The notes under the pieces: model-generated
Told to the model about the DNA's origin: nothing
The model's database searches: none
What the model saw: the letters and a program-made list of their open reading frames with translations, nothing else
Program-made: the position numbers and the translations under genes
Assembly: GCA_019787685.1 (NCBI GenBank)
Contig: JAHNUO010000003.1
Location: forward strand, 1,550,001 to 1,614,000
Reading direction: 5' to 3'
From: Chiua virens
Taxonomy: Eukaryota; Basidiomycota; Agaricomycetes; Boletales; Boletaceae
DNA: 64,000 bases
Shown: positions 44,131 through 56,272 of the stretch, piece by piece
Layout of the letters: each line of letters opens with the position of its first letter
Numbering within the stretch: position 1 is the first letter of the stretch

Positions 44131-47100
44131 CTAGGCAGTATAGCATGTAGACAAATACCGTATACTATCTTTTACTTTTACGACTCGGCCGTGCGTTCTT
44201 TGTCCGCCTTTCTCTGCGATTTTGCGCGTCTTGTGGATCTGATCGACCGTCTTGATTTCATTCTTGACACGTTGGAGGGACTTTCCACCAAATCGTTTAC
44301 CGCCGTTCTTTTTCGACGCTTTCCCTGGGTTCTTGACCGGCCGCGCCTGCGAACCTTGATTCTCTCCACCTGTAGCGCTTTCTTCCTTCTTCTTGAGCTG
44401 CCGCGACTTCCGTTCGTAATCCTTTGAGCGTTTGTCAAGCGGCTTTGCATCAGAGACCTTGTTGTGTCGCCATTGCCTCCCTCCAGCCGCGCGTACAGAA
44501 GTGGGTCTCTCTGCTTCCCGCTCTCCGATCTTGGGTATTATCACCTTCGCTTTCTTTTTCCACTCATCAAAGCGGCCGCTCTTGTAGGTCGCAGGAAGGC
44601 GTGTCCCGTTCTCCGTCCGCACGAGTTTGATATTATCTGCACCGATGCCGTCCCCTTTAATGAATTTTTTCTTCTTCTTATCCCACACCATCTTGGTGTG
44701 TCTCTGTCTTTCGGCCAGCGTAACGTCCCCCGTGAGATCAAACGTAACCCCATGAGCTTGTGCGGCGAACGAAGAAGCTCCATCAGTAAGCGAGTATCTA
44801 GTAATTTGCCACTTCAGCATGTGGTGCGCATGGTTTGTCAAGTGACATACCCCTTTTCAGTGTTGGCATCCTTGTGGTAGTGCGACATGTAGAACTCCTC
44901 ATCACGATAACTGTCCTTGCCCTTTTTCTTGTTTGACGTATCAAACACAGGCCTGGGGAACCTGTGAACTCCATCGTGGCCAGAAAATGGTCTATGCGTA
45001 CCACAATATCCTCCTCATCGGCCATCTCCACCTCGCCTTGCAGTGGCGTGTCCTCATTTTCCGCATCAACGGCCCGAGTAACCTCAGATGAAGACGGCCG
45101 AGCACCAGTTCTCTCCGCAGCTTTCGCAAGGGCTTTCCTGCGTTCCTTCATTAATGCGGCGTTTCCGGTTCCGGCTTTACCTCGCGTCCCGAGTTCAAAG
45201 ACAGTCTCTGCAGGCTGGAACGCGCTGACAGCCCGAACCATAGCCAGTCTCTTTGCATCCTTTTCTGATCAACCGACACGACGGCCTCGCCGTCTTCAGT
45301 TCTGGCTTGCCGCATGAATGAGAATACTGGATGTACCCCTTGAGCGTCTCCGGCCCACCCATTCCCCGATTTTGCCATCTCCTTGGCCCGTTTATAGCTT
45401 CGCTGCGCTCGCTTTCCCTCGGCTTCGCTCGTACATTGATTGCCCACGGTCCATCACGCCACGGAGGCTGGGCAGAGTGTGGTGCGCAGCGTGCAGCGTG
45501 CGGATATATTCCACCTCCACATCAACAACGTCTCGCGCAAAGGGGCCGAGAATGAGAGATTGCGTGTATGGTTCTTCCGAGGTCCGGACGGACGGTGGCT
45601 GAGCCGAGACGCCAAGCAGTGGTCGCGCGAGGAAAAGCTGTAGATCGCATAGATACGCCGCTTCATTATGTGTAACGAAACTCCACGCCCACCCCTTCCT
45701 TCCCGCACGCGCGGTTCTCCCGACACGATGAACGAAAATTCTTGCGCCAACGGGGAAGTCGTAGTTGATGACGTGTTCGAGGATCGGGATATCGAGCCCG
45801 CGCGCGGCGACATCCGTAACTACCAGAATCTGTGTCCTGCCTGCTAAAAACTGGGACATTTGGAACGTCCGTGTAGATTGTACAAGAGACCCGTAAAGGG
45901 CAGAGACGGCGTAGCCCGCGGCAGTGAGAAACGCGGAGAGGTACTCGACATGGTGCTTCGTGGCAGCGAATACAAGGGTCTGGTGTGGTGCGGTGTGGGT
46001 AGGGTATTTTACCTTTGCTTTGCCTTTACCCTTTGAGTCTTTGGTGGAGCTACCTTCTTGGGCTGGTTCGTTACTAGCAAAGGGAACGCCGATGACGTCT
46101 CTCAGAAGCGAGAGCAGGCAGGCATCCTTTTCGGATTGCTTCATGGAGAAGAAGGCCATCCGGAGGTCTGTGCTTATTTTAGACTCTGCGTCGAGGCGGA
46201 CGAGTTTTGGATCGCGCAAGCCAGCTTTCGTAAATTCAACAAGGGATTTTGGGAGGGTGGCGGAGAATAGGAGGGTTTGCCGGGAGGCGGGAAGGCGGGA
46301 GAGAATCTCCGACAAGGCAACGGAAAACCCGAGTTCAAAAAGACGATCTGCCTCATCGAAGACAATGTACTGGACTGAAGCGAGGGAGAGGGACATCTCG
46401 ACGATAAGGTGAAGAAGACGACCGGGAGTTGCAATGATGCTTGAGCCGGGTGAATGTTAGATGCAGAATACAGGATGCAGAAACGATCAACTGACACATC
46501 GGGGTTTCCGCTGATCATCTCGAACTGTTCATCCATGGCCTCACCTCCGACGATCAGACCCCACCGGAGGGTTTGGCCCGATCCCATTTTAGAGTTGTCA
46601 TCGTCGTCATCGTGTCCGTCGCCGGCGTGGGGAACTGCGTCAGATTTCCAGACTTTGACGAGGCTCTTTCCGACTTTGAGTACTTGGAGGGCGAGTTCCC
46701 TGGACGGTAAGAGGATGATTGCGCGCGCGCCAAAAGCATGGATATGACGTCCGCCAAGGCGTTGTACCAAGGGAATCATGTATGCGAGGGTCTTACCGGA
46801 ACCTGTGCGAGCCATGCCGACGAGGTCGCGCGGGGGAGTGGCAAGAAGGGAAGGTATAGTTGTTCGCTGGATTGGAGTTGGGGTACGATAACCCTGAAGA
46901 GTGAGCGCACGGAGTAGGGAGGGGTGAAGGCCTGTGAGGAGTGAGAGGGTAAGTGAAGTTGGGGAGGAGTAGTAGTACCGACCCATGCTTTGAAAACTAC
47001 CGCCGCCAATGTCGCTCTTTCCATTTGCTTTCTTCTTTATTTTTTTGAGCAGGTCTGTACCACCCCTGACGTTCCTCTTGACGATGGCGTCGTGGATGAA

Positions 47101-47223
47101 TTCACCCAGCTCGTCGTCGCCGGAGTCCCGGTCATGGAGAGCCCCGGTGAGTGCTGCGGCGATGTCGATGTCCTCGACATCGTCGGGTTCATCTAAAGGT
47201 CTTTTCCGTTTGAGGGAGAGCAT
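44131..47223 (-). CDS. DBP10: DEAD-box RNA helicase Dbp10 (ribosome biogenesis)
   Basis: Nucleolar helicase for 60S subunit assembly. Start MLSLKRKRPLDEPDD. Motifs in order: the Q motif LQGYRTPTPIQRTTIP, ARTGSGKTLAYMIPLV (I), LLPSRELALQ (Ia), IIATPGRLLHLIVE (Ib), VFDEADRLFELGF (DEAD, II), LLFSATLP (III, SAT), LVFAATKHHVEYL (IV), LVVTDVAARGLDIP (V) and FVHRVGRTARAGRKGWAW (VI). The C-terminal Dbp10 domain follows (SMYERSRGKAS, SYKRAKEMAKSG, AFQPAETVFELGTRG, FYMSHYHKDANTEKG, TKMVWDKKKKKFIKGDG) with a Lys-rich tail to 44131. The reading frame changes three times by one base, near 45405, 45250-45275 and 44950-44970, with no fitting intron. The 3' end is 33 nt from QTRT1 (convergent). Confidence 0.9.
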
Positions 47224-47336
47224 TGGCGATGCACCGGGGAGAGTTTGAGCGGTGTTTTAGTCCGATGTAGGTGGACTTTCGGGTAGCCCGGGTCGAGCCG
47301 TACTGGGGATCCACTAGGCGGTGTTCGATCCATCCA

Positions 47337-47343
47337 TATAAAA
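47337..47343 (+). promoter_or_regulatory. TATA box of the Kre9/Knh1-like gene
   Basis: TATAAAA lies 46 nt before the ATG at 47389, the usual fungal spacing. This marks a plus-strand promoter within the 165-nt gap to the divergent DBP10. Confidence 0.6.
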
Positions 47344-47388
47344 GTGTACGTTCTTCTCCGGTTTGATTCCTCATCACCCCTTTCATCG

Positions 47389-47838
47389 ATGTTTCTATTC
47401 CTCTTCGCAGCTCTCTCTTCTCTCTTCTCCCTCGTCCTCGCCCTCCCTGTCGTCTCGCCCGTCATGCGCGACGTCTGGACACCTCCGATAACCTATCCCG
47501 ATGCCAATACTGAATGGGTCGTCGGTGAAACATACACCGTCACCTGGGACACCTCTAACGAGCCCACTGAGGTCACCAACCCCACTGGCTATATCTATCT
47601 GCGCCATGGCGATTCAACCGAGAGCAACCCCATCGCATCAGGCTTCCCCTTGACTGATGGGTCAATCGATGTGACTGTCCCCGCAGATACCCAGCCCGAC
47701 ACCGACTGGATGGTCGTTCGTAAGTCAATTCCAACTAGATTACTACCGACCCAACAATAACGCTGCGCTTTCGTTCCAGTCATGGGTGACTCTGGCAACT
47801 GGAGTCCCACCTTTACGATTCTCGCAGCCTCATCATGA
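47389..47838 (+). CDS. Small secreted Kre9/Knh1-like cell-wall protein
   Basis: About 130 residues in two exons (intron 47719-47778, GTAAGT...CCAG). The signal peptide MFLFLFAALSSLFSLVLA is followed by RDVWTPPITYPDANTEWVVGETYTVTWDTS, the start of the Kre9/Knh1 Ser-Thr-rich domain (PF10342 type), which binds near the cell wall. Then TGYIYLRHGDS and PDTDWMVVLMGDSGNWSPTFTI. It ends ILAASS at the TGA at 47836-47838. Unlike many relatives it has no long Ser/Thr tail or GPI signal, so it is likely freely secreted. A strong TATA box suggests high or regulated expression. Confidence 0.82.
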
Positions 47839-48202
47839 GTGCTATGAATATACGCACACGATAAAACTTTCATGACCTCATGCATCCTGTTGTACCAAAA
47901 GTGCCACATTGTACTACCTTACCCTACCTTCTCACGTTGGACTCGGAGACCCTCTGTACGCCGGACAGTTTTCCTCGTTGGACTCTTTCTCTACGTTTTC
48001 ATTCGAAACTTTTACGCAAAAGTGCATCTGGACATTGTTGGCTATCCATCATCTGTGCATTCTTCGTACTTACTCGATATAGCTTGAATATATCTCATGC
48101 CTCGTTGATACAGCATGGCTCGTGTACTCCGCACCGCTCGGCGTTCTCAGAAGCTAATTTAACCGCGCATCGCGATCTTGTGCGTCCATCTTTTCCTCCC
48201 CC
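47839..48202. other. Intergenic region
   Basis: 364 nt with no supported coding. Pyrimidine-rich near 48185-48200 just before the Smr-gene ATG, as expected of a 5' UTR. Confidence 0.4.
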
Positions 48203-49151
48203 ATGTTTTACTTGATTGCAGGTGCTGTTGCTGCCTATGCGGTCTATCAGACCTTCTTCGCCGACAATAGTGACGATCGAGGCCACTCAAAGCCGAAACC
48301 CCCTCCATCTTATGAACCTACTCAACCACACGTTCGCCGACGCGACGAGTGTCTGCCCACGACTCGCTTTTCTTATGAACCCGCTCAACCACCTGTCCCC
48401 CAGCGCGATGATCGCCAGCGCCCCACGACTATTGTCTCTTCTCAGAGGGATGAAGCCGTCCCTTCATTAGAAACCTATGCGAGTCTTCGAGCCAAGGCCA
48501 AACAGGAAGGCGACCTCATGTCTAAATGTTACGAAAAAAGCAAAGCGGCCTATGACCGCCATGACCGCGCCCTCGCCAAGACACTCTCCGACAAGGGAAA
48601 ATACCATAAGGGCAAGATGGAAGACCTCAATGCGAAAGCAAGCGCTATCGTATTCAAAGGTGAAGCCCCTTCCTATCATTCATGCGTGACCCCACTCACA
48701 GTCTTCTCAGAAAACAACCAGGTAGGGGTTACCACGTAAAAACGTTGCACCTTTGCCGTACTGTTTTTTCAGGGCAAGGAGGCAGATGAAGTGGACCTCC
48801 ACGGTCTCCACGTGAAAGAAGCCATCGCTTATGCCAAGAAAGCTCTTGCGCAAGCGCGCCAAAAGGGCTTTCCCGAGATCCGGTTCATCGTTGGTATGTG
48901 CACTCCTGTGTACGATGTGCGCCTTCATATCGATTGGCATCATGTTCTGTGGCAGGCCAGGGCAATCATTCCGATGGGGGCGTCGCTCGAATCAAACCGG
49001 CGATACAAGACGCCATGCAAGAGTGAGTGTTTCCGATGGTCGTCCTCGTCGACCATTAATTTAGTTCTCTAGCTATGGATTTAGTGTCGCAGTGGACTCG
49101 CACAACCCAGGGGTTCTGGTGGTTCCGTTGTCAGTGGATGACAGGTGGTAG
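48203..49151 (+). CDS. Smr-domain protein with DUF1771-like helix and N-terminal membrane anchor
   Basis: The N-terminus MFYLIAGAVAAYAVYQTFF is a signal anchor. A Pro-rich segment follows with two copies of a SYEPxQPxV..RDE unit. The DUF1771-like helical part is YASLRAKAKQEGDLMSKCYEKSKAAY then DRALAKTLSDKGKYHKGKMEDLNAKAS. The Smr domain then starts with the hallmark VDLHGLHVKEAIAYAKKAL and IRFIVGKGNHSDGGVARIKPAIQ, and ends GFSVAVDSHNPGVLVVPL at the TAG at 49149-49151. Introns near 48722-48773, 48892-48955 and 49023-49072. Smr domains are often nucleases or nucleic-acid binders; the HGxxxxA and GKGxHS motifs are intact. The membrane anchor suggests an ER or mitochondrial outer-membrane location. 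Confidence 0.82.
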
Positions 49152-49431
49152 GAACGTATCTATTCATGACTGGGGTGATACATTGGGATTCAATTTTGAT
49201 GCGCTACACGTGTTCTCTACATGGTTTGAATTTGAACTTTGTGCGATAAGACACGGCCTGGGTGCACGTAATAAAGGCGTGCCCGTTGCGGTGCCGCCGA
49301 GTCAAGGAGGCAGTCTCATCAATTTAATGAAGCCTGTGAACCAAGGGTCTAGCCACAACCAACGCCATTGACATAAAAGCATCATCTTCTGATCCACTAA
49401 AATAAATACATGAGGGTGAAAGTCTAGCAGG

Positions 49432-52267
49432 CTAGTCAACACGGATTGCGCTATACAGTCTACGCACAACCCAATAAGATGCGAGGAACCCGATTGTTCC
49501 TGAGGAGTAATGAGTCTGAGAATGTGATCGTGAATTGCCACGGGACGTACCAGTGACAAGGAAGTCAAACAGACAAATAAGGAACAGGTATCCCAGATAT
49601 AGCACAACACTGGTGAAAGAACCGAGCGAGAGCCGTGAGGCCCAATAAAACAGACCATAAAGGAGGATCCAGAATGCGCTTCCCCCTCCGGTCATGAACG
49701 CCCGCCAGTGCCAGCTACGGGATCTCCATCATTACAGTGCTGCTGCTGAGAAGCCGGTAACACCACATACCGGTAGTCTTCTGCGCACAGGATGAAATAC
49801 GTGAAGAGAATTGTGACCGTTCCGGTGGTTAGTGCAACTACCCCTGCTGTGAGCGCCAAGAAACCGAAGGCGTAGTATGCACGCGAAGCAAAGATGCTTG
49901 ACATGATAAAATACAACTCAATGAACGCAGCACCTGAAAGAGATCTACATTCAGCCGCAAATGGAATATTGGATATAGACGATCCTACCGAAGGGTAGAA
50001 TGCCAGCAAGCAATATGGCTGCCTATTTGAAAGGTTACACGCGATCAGATATTACATGTCATGCAACATACCCAGGGATGCAGGTAGCGAGGAGCAGGGG
50101 GTATCTGCCTTGGGATTGGGTTCACCCTCACAGGATGCGAGACGCCCTGCATCTATCTTGTAAGCAATCCGGCAAACGCGGGCAATCTTGATACGTACTC
50201 CTTGTCGCGATCCGATGTAGGATCCAATAGCAGAAAGAGGTGCTGAGATCCCAAACCACAACACGACGATGAGGAGCATTGTCGCTGAATCGAGTATTCG
50301 TGACAATCACAAGATCGGACGTAAGCGATCACGCACTAAAGGGTACGGCTCCCGAGGACCCAGCGATAAGAAGGAAAAAGTTGAGCAGGAAAATGACGAT
50401 GAAAACCAGCCTGTATCTCGTCTTCAACTGAACTCAGCAAGGAAGTCGAAAGAGCATACGTAGGCAAGACGGTGGCAGTGACGAAGGCAGCCTTTCTGTG
50501 GTCAATGCCCCCCAGGGATGCATACACACGACTGGAATAGTAGCCCCCAAACCTAATGAAAAAGGTTCGGTGGTTTAGGATATACGATCCGGAGGACATA
50601 GAAGCTACTTGCCCGCCAAAGAAGGACCAGCATACTATCATCACAGTGGCGAGCGAACCACGGTTAGACGGGGAGAGGAAACCTAGCAACGCAAAAACTG
50701 TCCAGAAGAAAGTCAGCGTCGTGAAAATCGAGCGAATCGAAGGACGCACCAAGGGTAACCGAACACATTGCGCAGAGCTGAGCTCCGTTACCGACCATGA
50801 CGGCTAGGAGCATCGGGAAACGTGGCGGGCGGAACACCTCTCCGTGCACCAGCTTCCAGCCCCAATCTTCTTGGACGTCCTCCTGCGATAGTTCAAGCGT
50901 TCGAACGACTGTAAACAATACATAACGCGAGGCTTACGCTGAGATCGATGGCATTATAGCGGGAAATCTACAAACACGAGATTAACTATTTTCTTTTTCA
51001 GCAGACAGATACTCACATCTCTTGAGACCGTGCGCATAAGAATAACTGCCACCATGACACACAGGAAAAGCACGATCACGATGGAGTAAGCGATGCTGAA
51101 CCAGTGTATTCTTGGGTCGAAAATATGCAGATAATTATCCCAACGAGTAGCCTCGGAGAGGTTGAGCTAGCATCAAGGTTGAGAGCCATTGATTACATAC
51201 CCATGGTGTGTCTGATTCCTGAACGAAATATTAGAATCCACAAGCCGGAACATTAGTATCGGACTTACGTCCCAGGTGACTCGATATGTGTAGCGGACTG
51301 TTGTCGCCTGTGTCTCCGAGAGTAGAAGTGGTTGGATTTTGGCATCACATTCAGGTTTACCCGTGCTTTCCTGCGGGCCTCCACGGCTTCCGACGGACGA
51401 GTTCAGGGATAAAAGAAGACATTTCTGGCATGATTACTCACCTTGATGGCCACACTAAAACACCAACCACTCGATATACGCCCGGATCCCGTTCATGGTA
51501 TCTGCCATACACAATCTCGTAAGAGTACTATTGTCAGCAGGCACCAGCGCAAACCTCAGAACAATGTCGTAGTGGTTGTTCAGGTATGGTGTTTCAGTTT
51601 CGTCATCGCCAAGATTGAAACCCATGTCATAGAATATATCGCCTGTATTCAAATCCTTTTTCATCTCAGCCGCTGGCAAGCCATCAACAAGCCAATTGAG
51701 GGCATAATCCTCCCGTATACGGTCATGTATGAACATTGCGTCCTCTGGCGACACTTCTTGGGTGCAGAGGGTATGGCATGTTCCATTGTCCTCTAACATT
51801 TTGATCTGGCGCAGACTTACTGAGGCTGAGAGAGTTGCTAAAGTATAATGATACGCACGTCATATGGCGAATTGAAGATTCGGTCCCCGAAAAGAATGGA
51901 GCCCAACGATTCTGGCTGACTCTTCGGGCCACCTTCAGGCTGACAGAAATGAAATGCAGGATTGTAGTAGTCATCTTATCATTATGCATATGAATGATGC
52001 TAGACTGGTATGAACTGATTCAAAGGCACCCACAATTGATCAGGGATTTCTGGTCAGGTATGAGTGAGTCAATGTGGTACGTGTAAACTATCAGAAACAA
52101 CATACTAGTTTTGAATCATCGTTCCCAGTCAACATGGGAGTGAGGGCATTGACAAAGAGGTCTACGCGTTCCCCTTGCTCGAAATTGCGGGGAGCGGTAC
52201 CAGGCAGATAGAATGCACTGACCCTAGCAACGGGGAGCAAAAATATCCCGCCCAGTAGCAACCTCAT
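49432..52267 (-). CDS. Transmembrane 9 superfamily protein (EMP70/TM9SF)
   Basis: Golgi/endosomal protein with nine membrane spans. The signal peptide MRLLLGGIFLLPVARVSAFYLPG is followed by FEQGERVDLFVNALTP, the TM9SF start. The lumenal domain includes YYNPAFHFCQPEGGPKSQPESLG, LGSILFGDRI, MDNGTCHTLC, NWLVDGLPAA and FNLG. Next comes QEDVQEDWGWKLVHGEVFRPP before the first membrane bundle (MLLAVMVGNGAQL). Many hydrophobic segments follow (TLTFFWTVFALLGFLSPSNRG, ELYFIMSSIFASRAYYAFGFL, WILLYGLFYWASRLSLGSF, LYLGYLFLICLFDFLVTG). The last residues AIRVD are close to the TM9SF C-terminal KxD COPI-retrieval signal, with Arg for Lys. About fifteen exons. End at the TAG at 49432-49434. Confidence 0.88.
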
Positions 52268-52384
52268 GTTGAAGAAAACCCGGGCTACCTGTGGAAGAAT
52301 TAGTGAAGTGTTGGTGCTATGACCGCTGCCAACCAAGCGTGTCGCGGCACTGTCGCCCGTGTAACGTGGAGCCTCTTTTTGTGG

Positions 52385-52390
52385 CACGTG
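52385..52390. promoter_or_regulatory. CACGTG E-box upstream of the TM9SF gene
   Basis: The hexamer lies 118 nt upstream of the TM9SF ATG (52267). Same core as at several other promoters here. Confidence 0.35.
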
Positions 52391-52557
52391 ACTTGAAATG
52401 TAGTTAACGTCCAAGTTCTTAGTAACCAAAGTTACAGTGCTTCACTGGCCCCCAGCGTACATAGCAGAGGCATAGTTCGCTTCAGAATGTATCTTAAGCA
52501 TGTTTATTCATTGGTACTAGATACAGCGGCATTCCTCATATCTTCGTCTTCCGTCTT

Positions 52558-54064
52558 CTACTGATTCAAAAAAGAACGAATCTTCTCTGAAATGAAGTCG
52601 ACATCAGCGGGATTCGCTCCCCCTCCAGCAACATGTCCCCAAACGGTAGGTATGACGTGCAACGCAGCATCTCTGAGAAGGGAAACTTCCACTTCGCTGT
52701 CTTCCGGCTATCGTAACATTAGCAAAATTACAATCTCGCTTGCGAGCAAACGAACCGGGAAATAAAGATCGGTCTTCGAAGGCATAATAAGACCCTTGGC
52801 TTTGATGCTCTTCAGTGCCTTCTCGTAGTCACCACCATCGCGAACGATGGAGATGTCTCCCCTTTGCCATGTGGTGAGGAGCGCAACCATGTCGTTGGCA
52901 TCCCAGTATTGAATATATCTCCCTTCCCATCTCTCTCGGATGAACGAATTCAGGTCAGGGTACCTAGAAAAACAAGGGTTGACACGTTTGACACAAAGAA
53001 ACATGGTACAGGCTTACTCTCCACCAAAAAGGTATTGATGTTCCCTGAACCACTACTCTACCGTGAGGATGTTTAAACAGAGGGAAATCTTCCGTGTACT
53101 AACCGTTTGGCCGTAGGCCCATGCGCAATAAACCCTCCCAAATGCCCGAATCCCATGCTGTGGTACGGATGTGTAGTGTCCATCGGCAAAATCTTTGGAT
53201 GCCAGCATTGCAGCCTTTGGTCCTTCGAGGAAACTTGATGACGATCAACAACAGGCTGAGCCGACCGGAAAATAGTGTGTGCAAACCATTGATTGTGGGG
53301 GCTTGTTCGCGCGGAAGTGCATATCGCTACAAATCGCTCCACGAAGTTGGGGAACACCACAGCCCAGTGGTATGCTTGTTGACCACCCATGGAAAATCCT
53401 ACAGCACAAAACACCTTCAATACTCCCAAGTGTTTGGTGAGAACTGCGTGTTGGGCGCGACTGAGAGGTGAAATGAATAACACGACGAGCATGGGTACGG
53501 AGCGATTCACATGTTGTCTTCGTAAGAAACAAATGGGAAATAAGGTCCATTGTATGGTGCCGGCTACGCAGGAAGTCATGCGTCATGATGACAGTGAAAC
53601 TTGGAACAATGTTGCACACGTACAGTGTTGGAGGGGGACGACGACTAGAAACGCGGTTAGAAAAGGAACGGGAGGTGGTCGATCATCGATTATTCCCAAG
53701 TCGTACATACCTCTCCGTTGCAGAATAGTGCAAATGTAACAACGTAATATTTGTTAGTATCAAGGACCTAGAGCGATGCATGTACAGCTGTGAACACGAT
53801 GCCAAGAAGCGGATAAATTACCTTCCCTTCACCGACAAGATAATCTTGACCTGCGAGCACAAACTTATAACTGGGGCTAATTTGAACAACTTTCCACTTA
53901 CTTCCAAGAGCCAGTTTGGCACCATAGCATGTTGGGAACACTATGCAGGGGTTCTGTGGGTTTCCATATGTCTGATATGCTGTGATTGCATCGGGAAGCA
54001 TCCCGCCGGCCACGCTAAACCTGCCATGATGGTAGTACTTGATCTCCGCACTTGGGGATTCCAT
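52558..54064 (-). CDS. MetX-like alpha/beta hydrolase, tandem copy 1
   Basis: Start MESPSAEIKYYHHGRFSVAGG. Family blocks: AITAYQTYGNPQNPCIVFPT, YYVVTFALFCNGE, PAPYNGPYFPF, VFCAVGFSMGGQQAYHWAVV with the nucleophile elbow Ser (G-F-S-M-G-G), PQHGIRAFGRV, WDANDMVALLTTWQRGD, the catalytic Asp in MPSKTDLYFPPEDSE and the His in VWGHVAGGG. It ends SEKIRSFLNQ at the TAG at 52558-52560. About ten short introns. This is the homoserine O-acetyltransferase-like branch of the alpha/beta hydrolases; without key acyltransferase context it may be an esterase or acyltransferase of secondary metabolism. Closest relatives are the two copies downstream. Confidence 0.83.
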
Positions 54065-54480
54065 GTTACGCCTGAGAGGTAGTTTGAACCAGGGTCTGCA
54101 GTGTCGGACACCCACTTATATCAAACCATTTTTATATCTGCTGACCTTGACATGACGGCACATGTGGTCGACTCTCAGTGAGGAAATGAATAGTAAGGAT
54201 GGGCAATCACCATAAATTTAGAAGAATGTGTGCGGTGGGATACTTGCCAGTCACGGTGAAAGACCAAGGTTGGCGCTGACTCAGGCCCAGGCTCGAGCCC
54301 AACGAGTGCCGCTTTCCAGAGGTCGACCAGATCTAGTTTACTCAGGCTACGACTACACAAAAAACTTCCCTCAATTTCCATCTGTTCAATCGGTTCGATG
54401 CCCAGTAAATCTGGAGTTGTATTTTATACAGTGAGAACTTGCCCCAAGTACTAGTACACAAAAATCGATTTATTCCCAAG
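54065..54480. other. Spacer between hydrolase copies 1 and 2
   Basis: 416 nt without supported coding. It acts as promoter of copy 1 and terminator of copy 2. A minus-strand frame at 54175-54381 shows no family feature. Confidence 0.4.
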
Positions 54481-56028
54481 TCATCCCAGGAAGTTTCTGA
54501 TCTGGGCAGATATGAAGTCAGCATCTGACTGGTTCTGGGAATTGTGGCCCCAGTTTGTATCGATCATCTTCAGTGTTCCCTTCTGCAGGAATGACAATTC
54601 AATTTCGCTGTCCTCGGGCTGTAAAATTGTCGGTCAGCAGACGATAAATCAAGCCAAAGCAAGGACTCACAGCGAAAAAGAGATCCGTTTTGGAAGGCAG
54701 CAAAAGGACCTCTGCTTTGATGCTCCTGAGAGTTTTCTCATAGTCACCATTGTCGCGAACTTGCGAGACGTCACCGTTTTGCCAGGTGTTAAGAAGGTGA
54801 AGCATATCATTCGCATCCCAGTGTTGAAGCCAAAGTGCCTCCCCTTCTCCGCGAATGAATGACAGGAGATCAGGATACCTAGCCGTGAGTATAAGTACAG
54901 CGGCCTTTTCGTGACGGATAAGATGAGCCCCACTGTCCATCCATCAAATAGCTGTGTTCTCTGAACCACTTGGGTGATTTATGAGTGAATTTCCTCGTCA
55001 GCAGGAACATGCTTTCTCACCGCTGAACTATAAGCCCATCCCAAAATAACACGTCCAAATGCTCTCATACCATGGTGTGGGGGTGACGTATAGTGGCCAT
55101 TTTCAAAGTCTTTCGATGCCGTGAGAGCGGCCTTTGGACCTTCCAAGATGCTGCGCCAATTCATGTGAACGACCCAACGAGTGGGGGAGAGCGAAAGGAC
55201 AGACCATTTGTTGTGTAAACTCGTTCTGGCGGCGGAGACGACTACTGCAATCTTGTCAACGAAGTCGGGATATACTGTCGCCCAGTGGTAGGCCTGCAAC
55301 GAAAATAGGTTCGAAGACCTGATCAATGTTTGCCGTCGAGAGGCTCACCTGTTGACCACCCATTGAGAAGCCCACAGCACAATACACTCTCTTCACGTTG
55401 AGAGCTTTTGTCAGCACCGCGTATTGAGCTCGACTGTCAATGTCAAATAAATGACGAGCAAACATCAACTTGATATTGCGTTCCATACATGTTGTCTTCG
55501 TATGAGATTTCTGGGAAATATGGACCATTATATGGCGCAGGCTGTCATGTCATGTATGAATTTCGTTCATGGGATCGTGAATGAGAGCTCGTTCACCGTA
55601 TTCGATGGGGAAGATGACTTGGACGGGAATCAGCATTAATTCGGAATTCTTGCGAGATGAGTAATCGCACACCTCTCCATTGCAAAACAATGCGAACGTT
55701 ACCACGAAATATTTCCTTGGATCAAGAAGCTGTGGCATAATCAACAAAGCTGTACTAATAGCACGCACACGAATTCGCATACCTTGTTCTCCCCGATCAA
55801 AGCGTCCAGAGCTCGGTCGAGAAAAGGATCAGGCTATATCAGTGGTGTACAATCCGAGTCGACAAACATACCTCCTATTGAAAGTTTTGCGCCGTAATGC
55901 GATGGGTACACTATGCACGGACTGGAAGGGTCTCCAAATGTCTGGTAAGCCGTGACAGCGTCCGGTAAGACACCACCTGCAATCTTGAACCTGCCGTGAT
56001 GATAGTACTGAATGTTGGGTTGAGCCAT
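54481..56028 (-). CDS. MetX-like alpha/beta hydrolase, tandem copy 2
   Basis: Start MAQPNIQYYHHGRFKIAGGV. Blocks match copy 1: AVTAYQTFGDPSSPCIVYPS, YFVVTFALFCNGE, YCAVGFSMGGQQAYHWATVY with the nucleophile Ser, LEGPKAALTASKDFENGHY, HHGMRAFGRVILGWAYSS, WDANDMLHLLNTWQNGD, LPSKTDLFF...PEDSEIE for the acid and NWGHNSQ for the His. It ends SAQIRNFLG at the TGA at 54481-54483. The residues after the catalytic His (NSQNQS) differ from the AGGG of copy 1, so the active-site rim has diverged. All triad residues remain, so it is probably active. Confidence 0.83.
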
Positions 56029-56272
56029 GGAAGCTTGCTATGGTGTTTGTGTCTTTGATTGAGGAGAAATAGATTCCACGGCCACTTTATATCTGTATCC
56101 ACGGTTCCCCACCCTCACAAGTCTGACACACGCTTAGAAGCGAGTTTCGGGTCTCGCACTGCTCTGTCTTCTGGATCCCAGACAGATCGTAATTGGTTGT
56201 AGGATCCTCAATACAACTCTGGTTTTACAAGTGAGGATGATCAGTCAGCATATTACAACGTAGACGTAATTG

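Noticed and set aside
44131..47223. DBP10 as a pseudogene
   Set aside because: All helicase motifs are intact, frame breaks are single bases confined to one region, and other conserved genes here show the same kind of break. Sequence error is the simpler reading.
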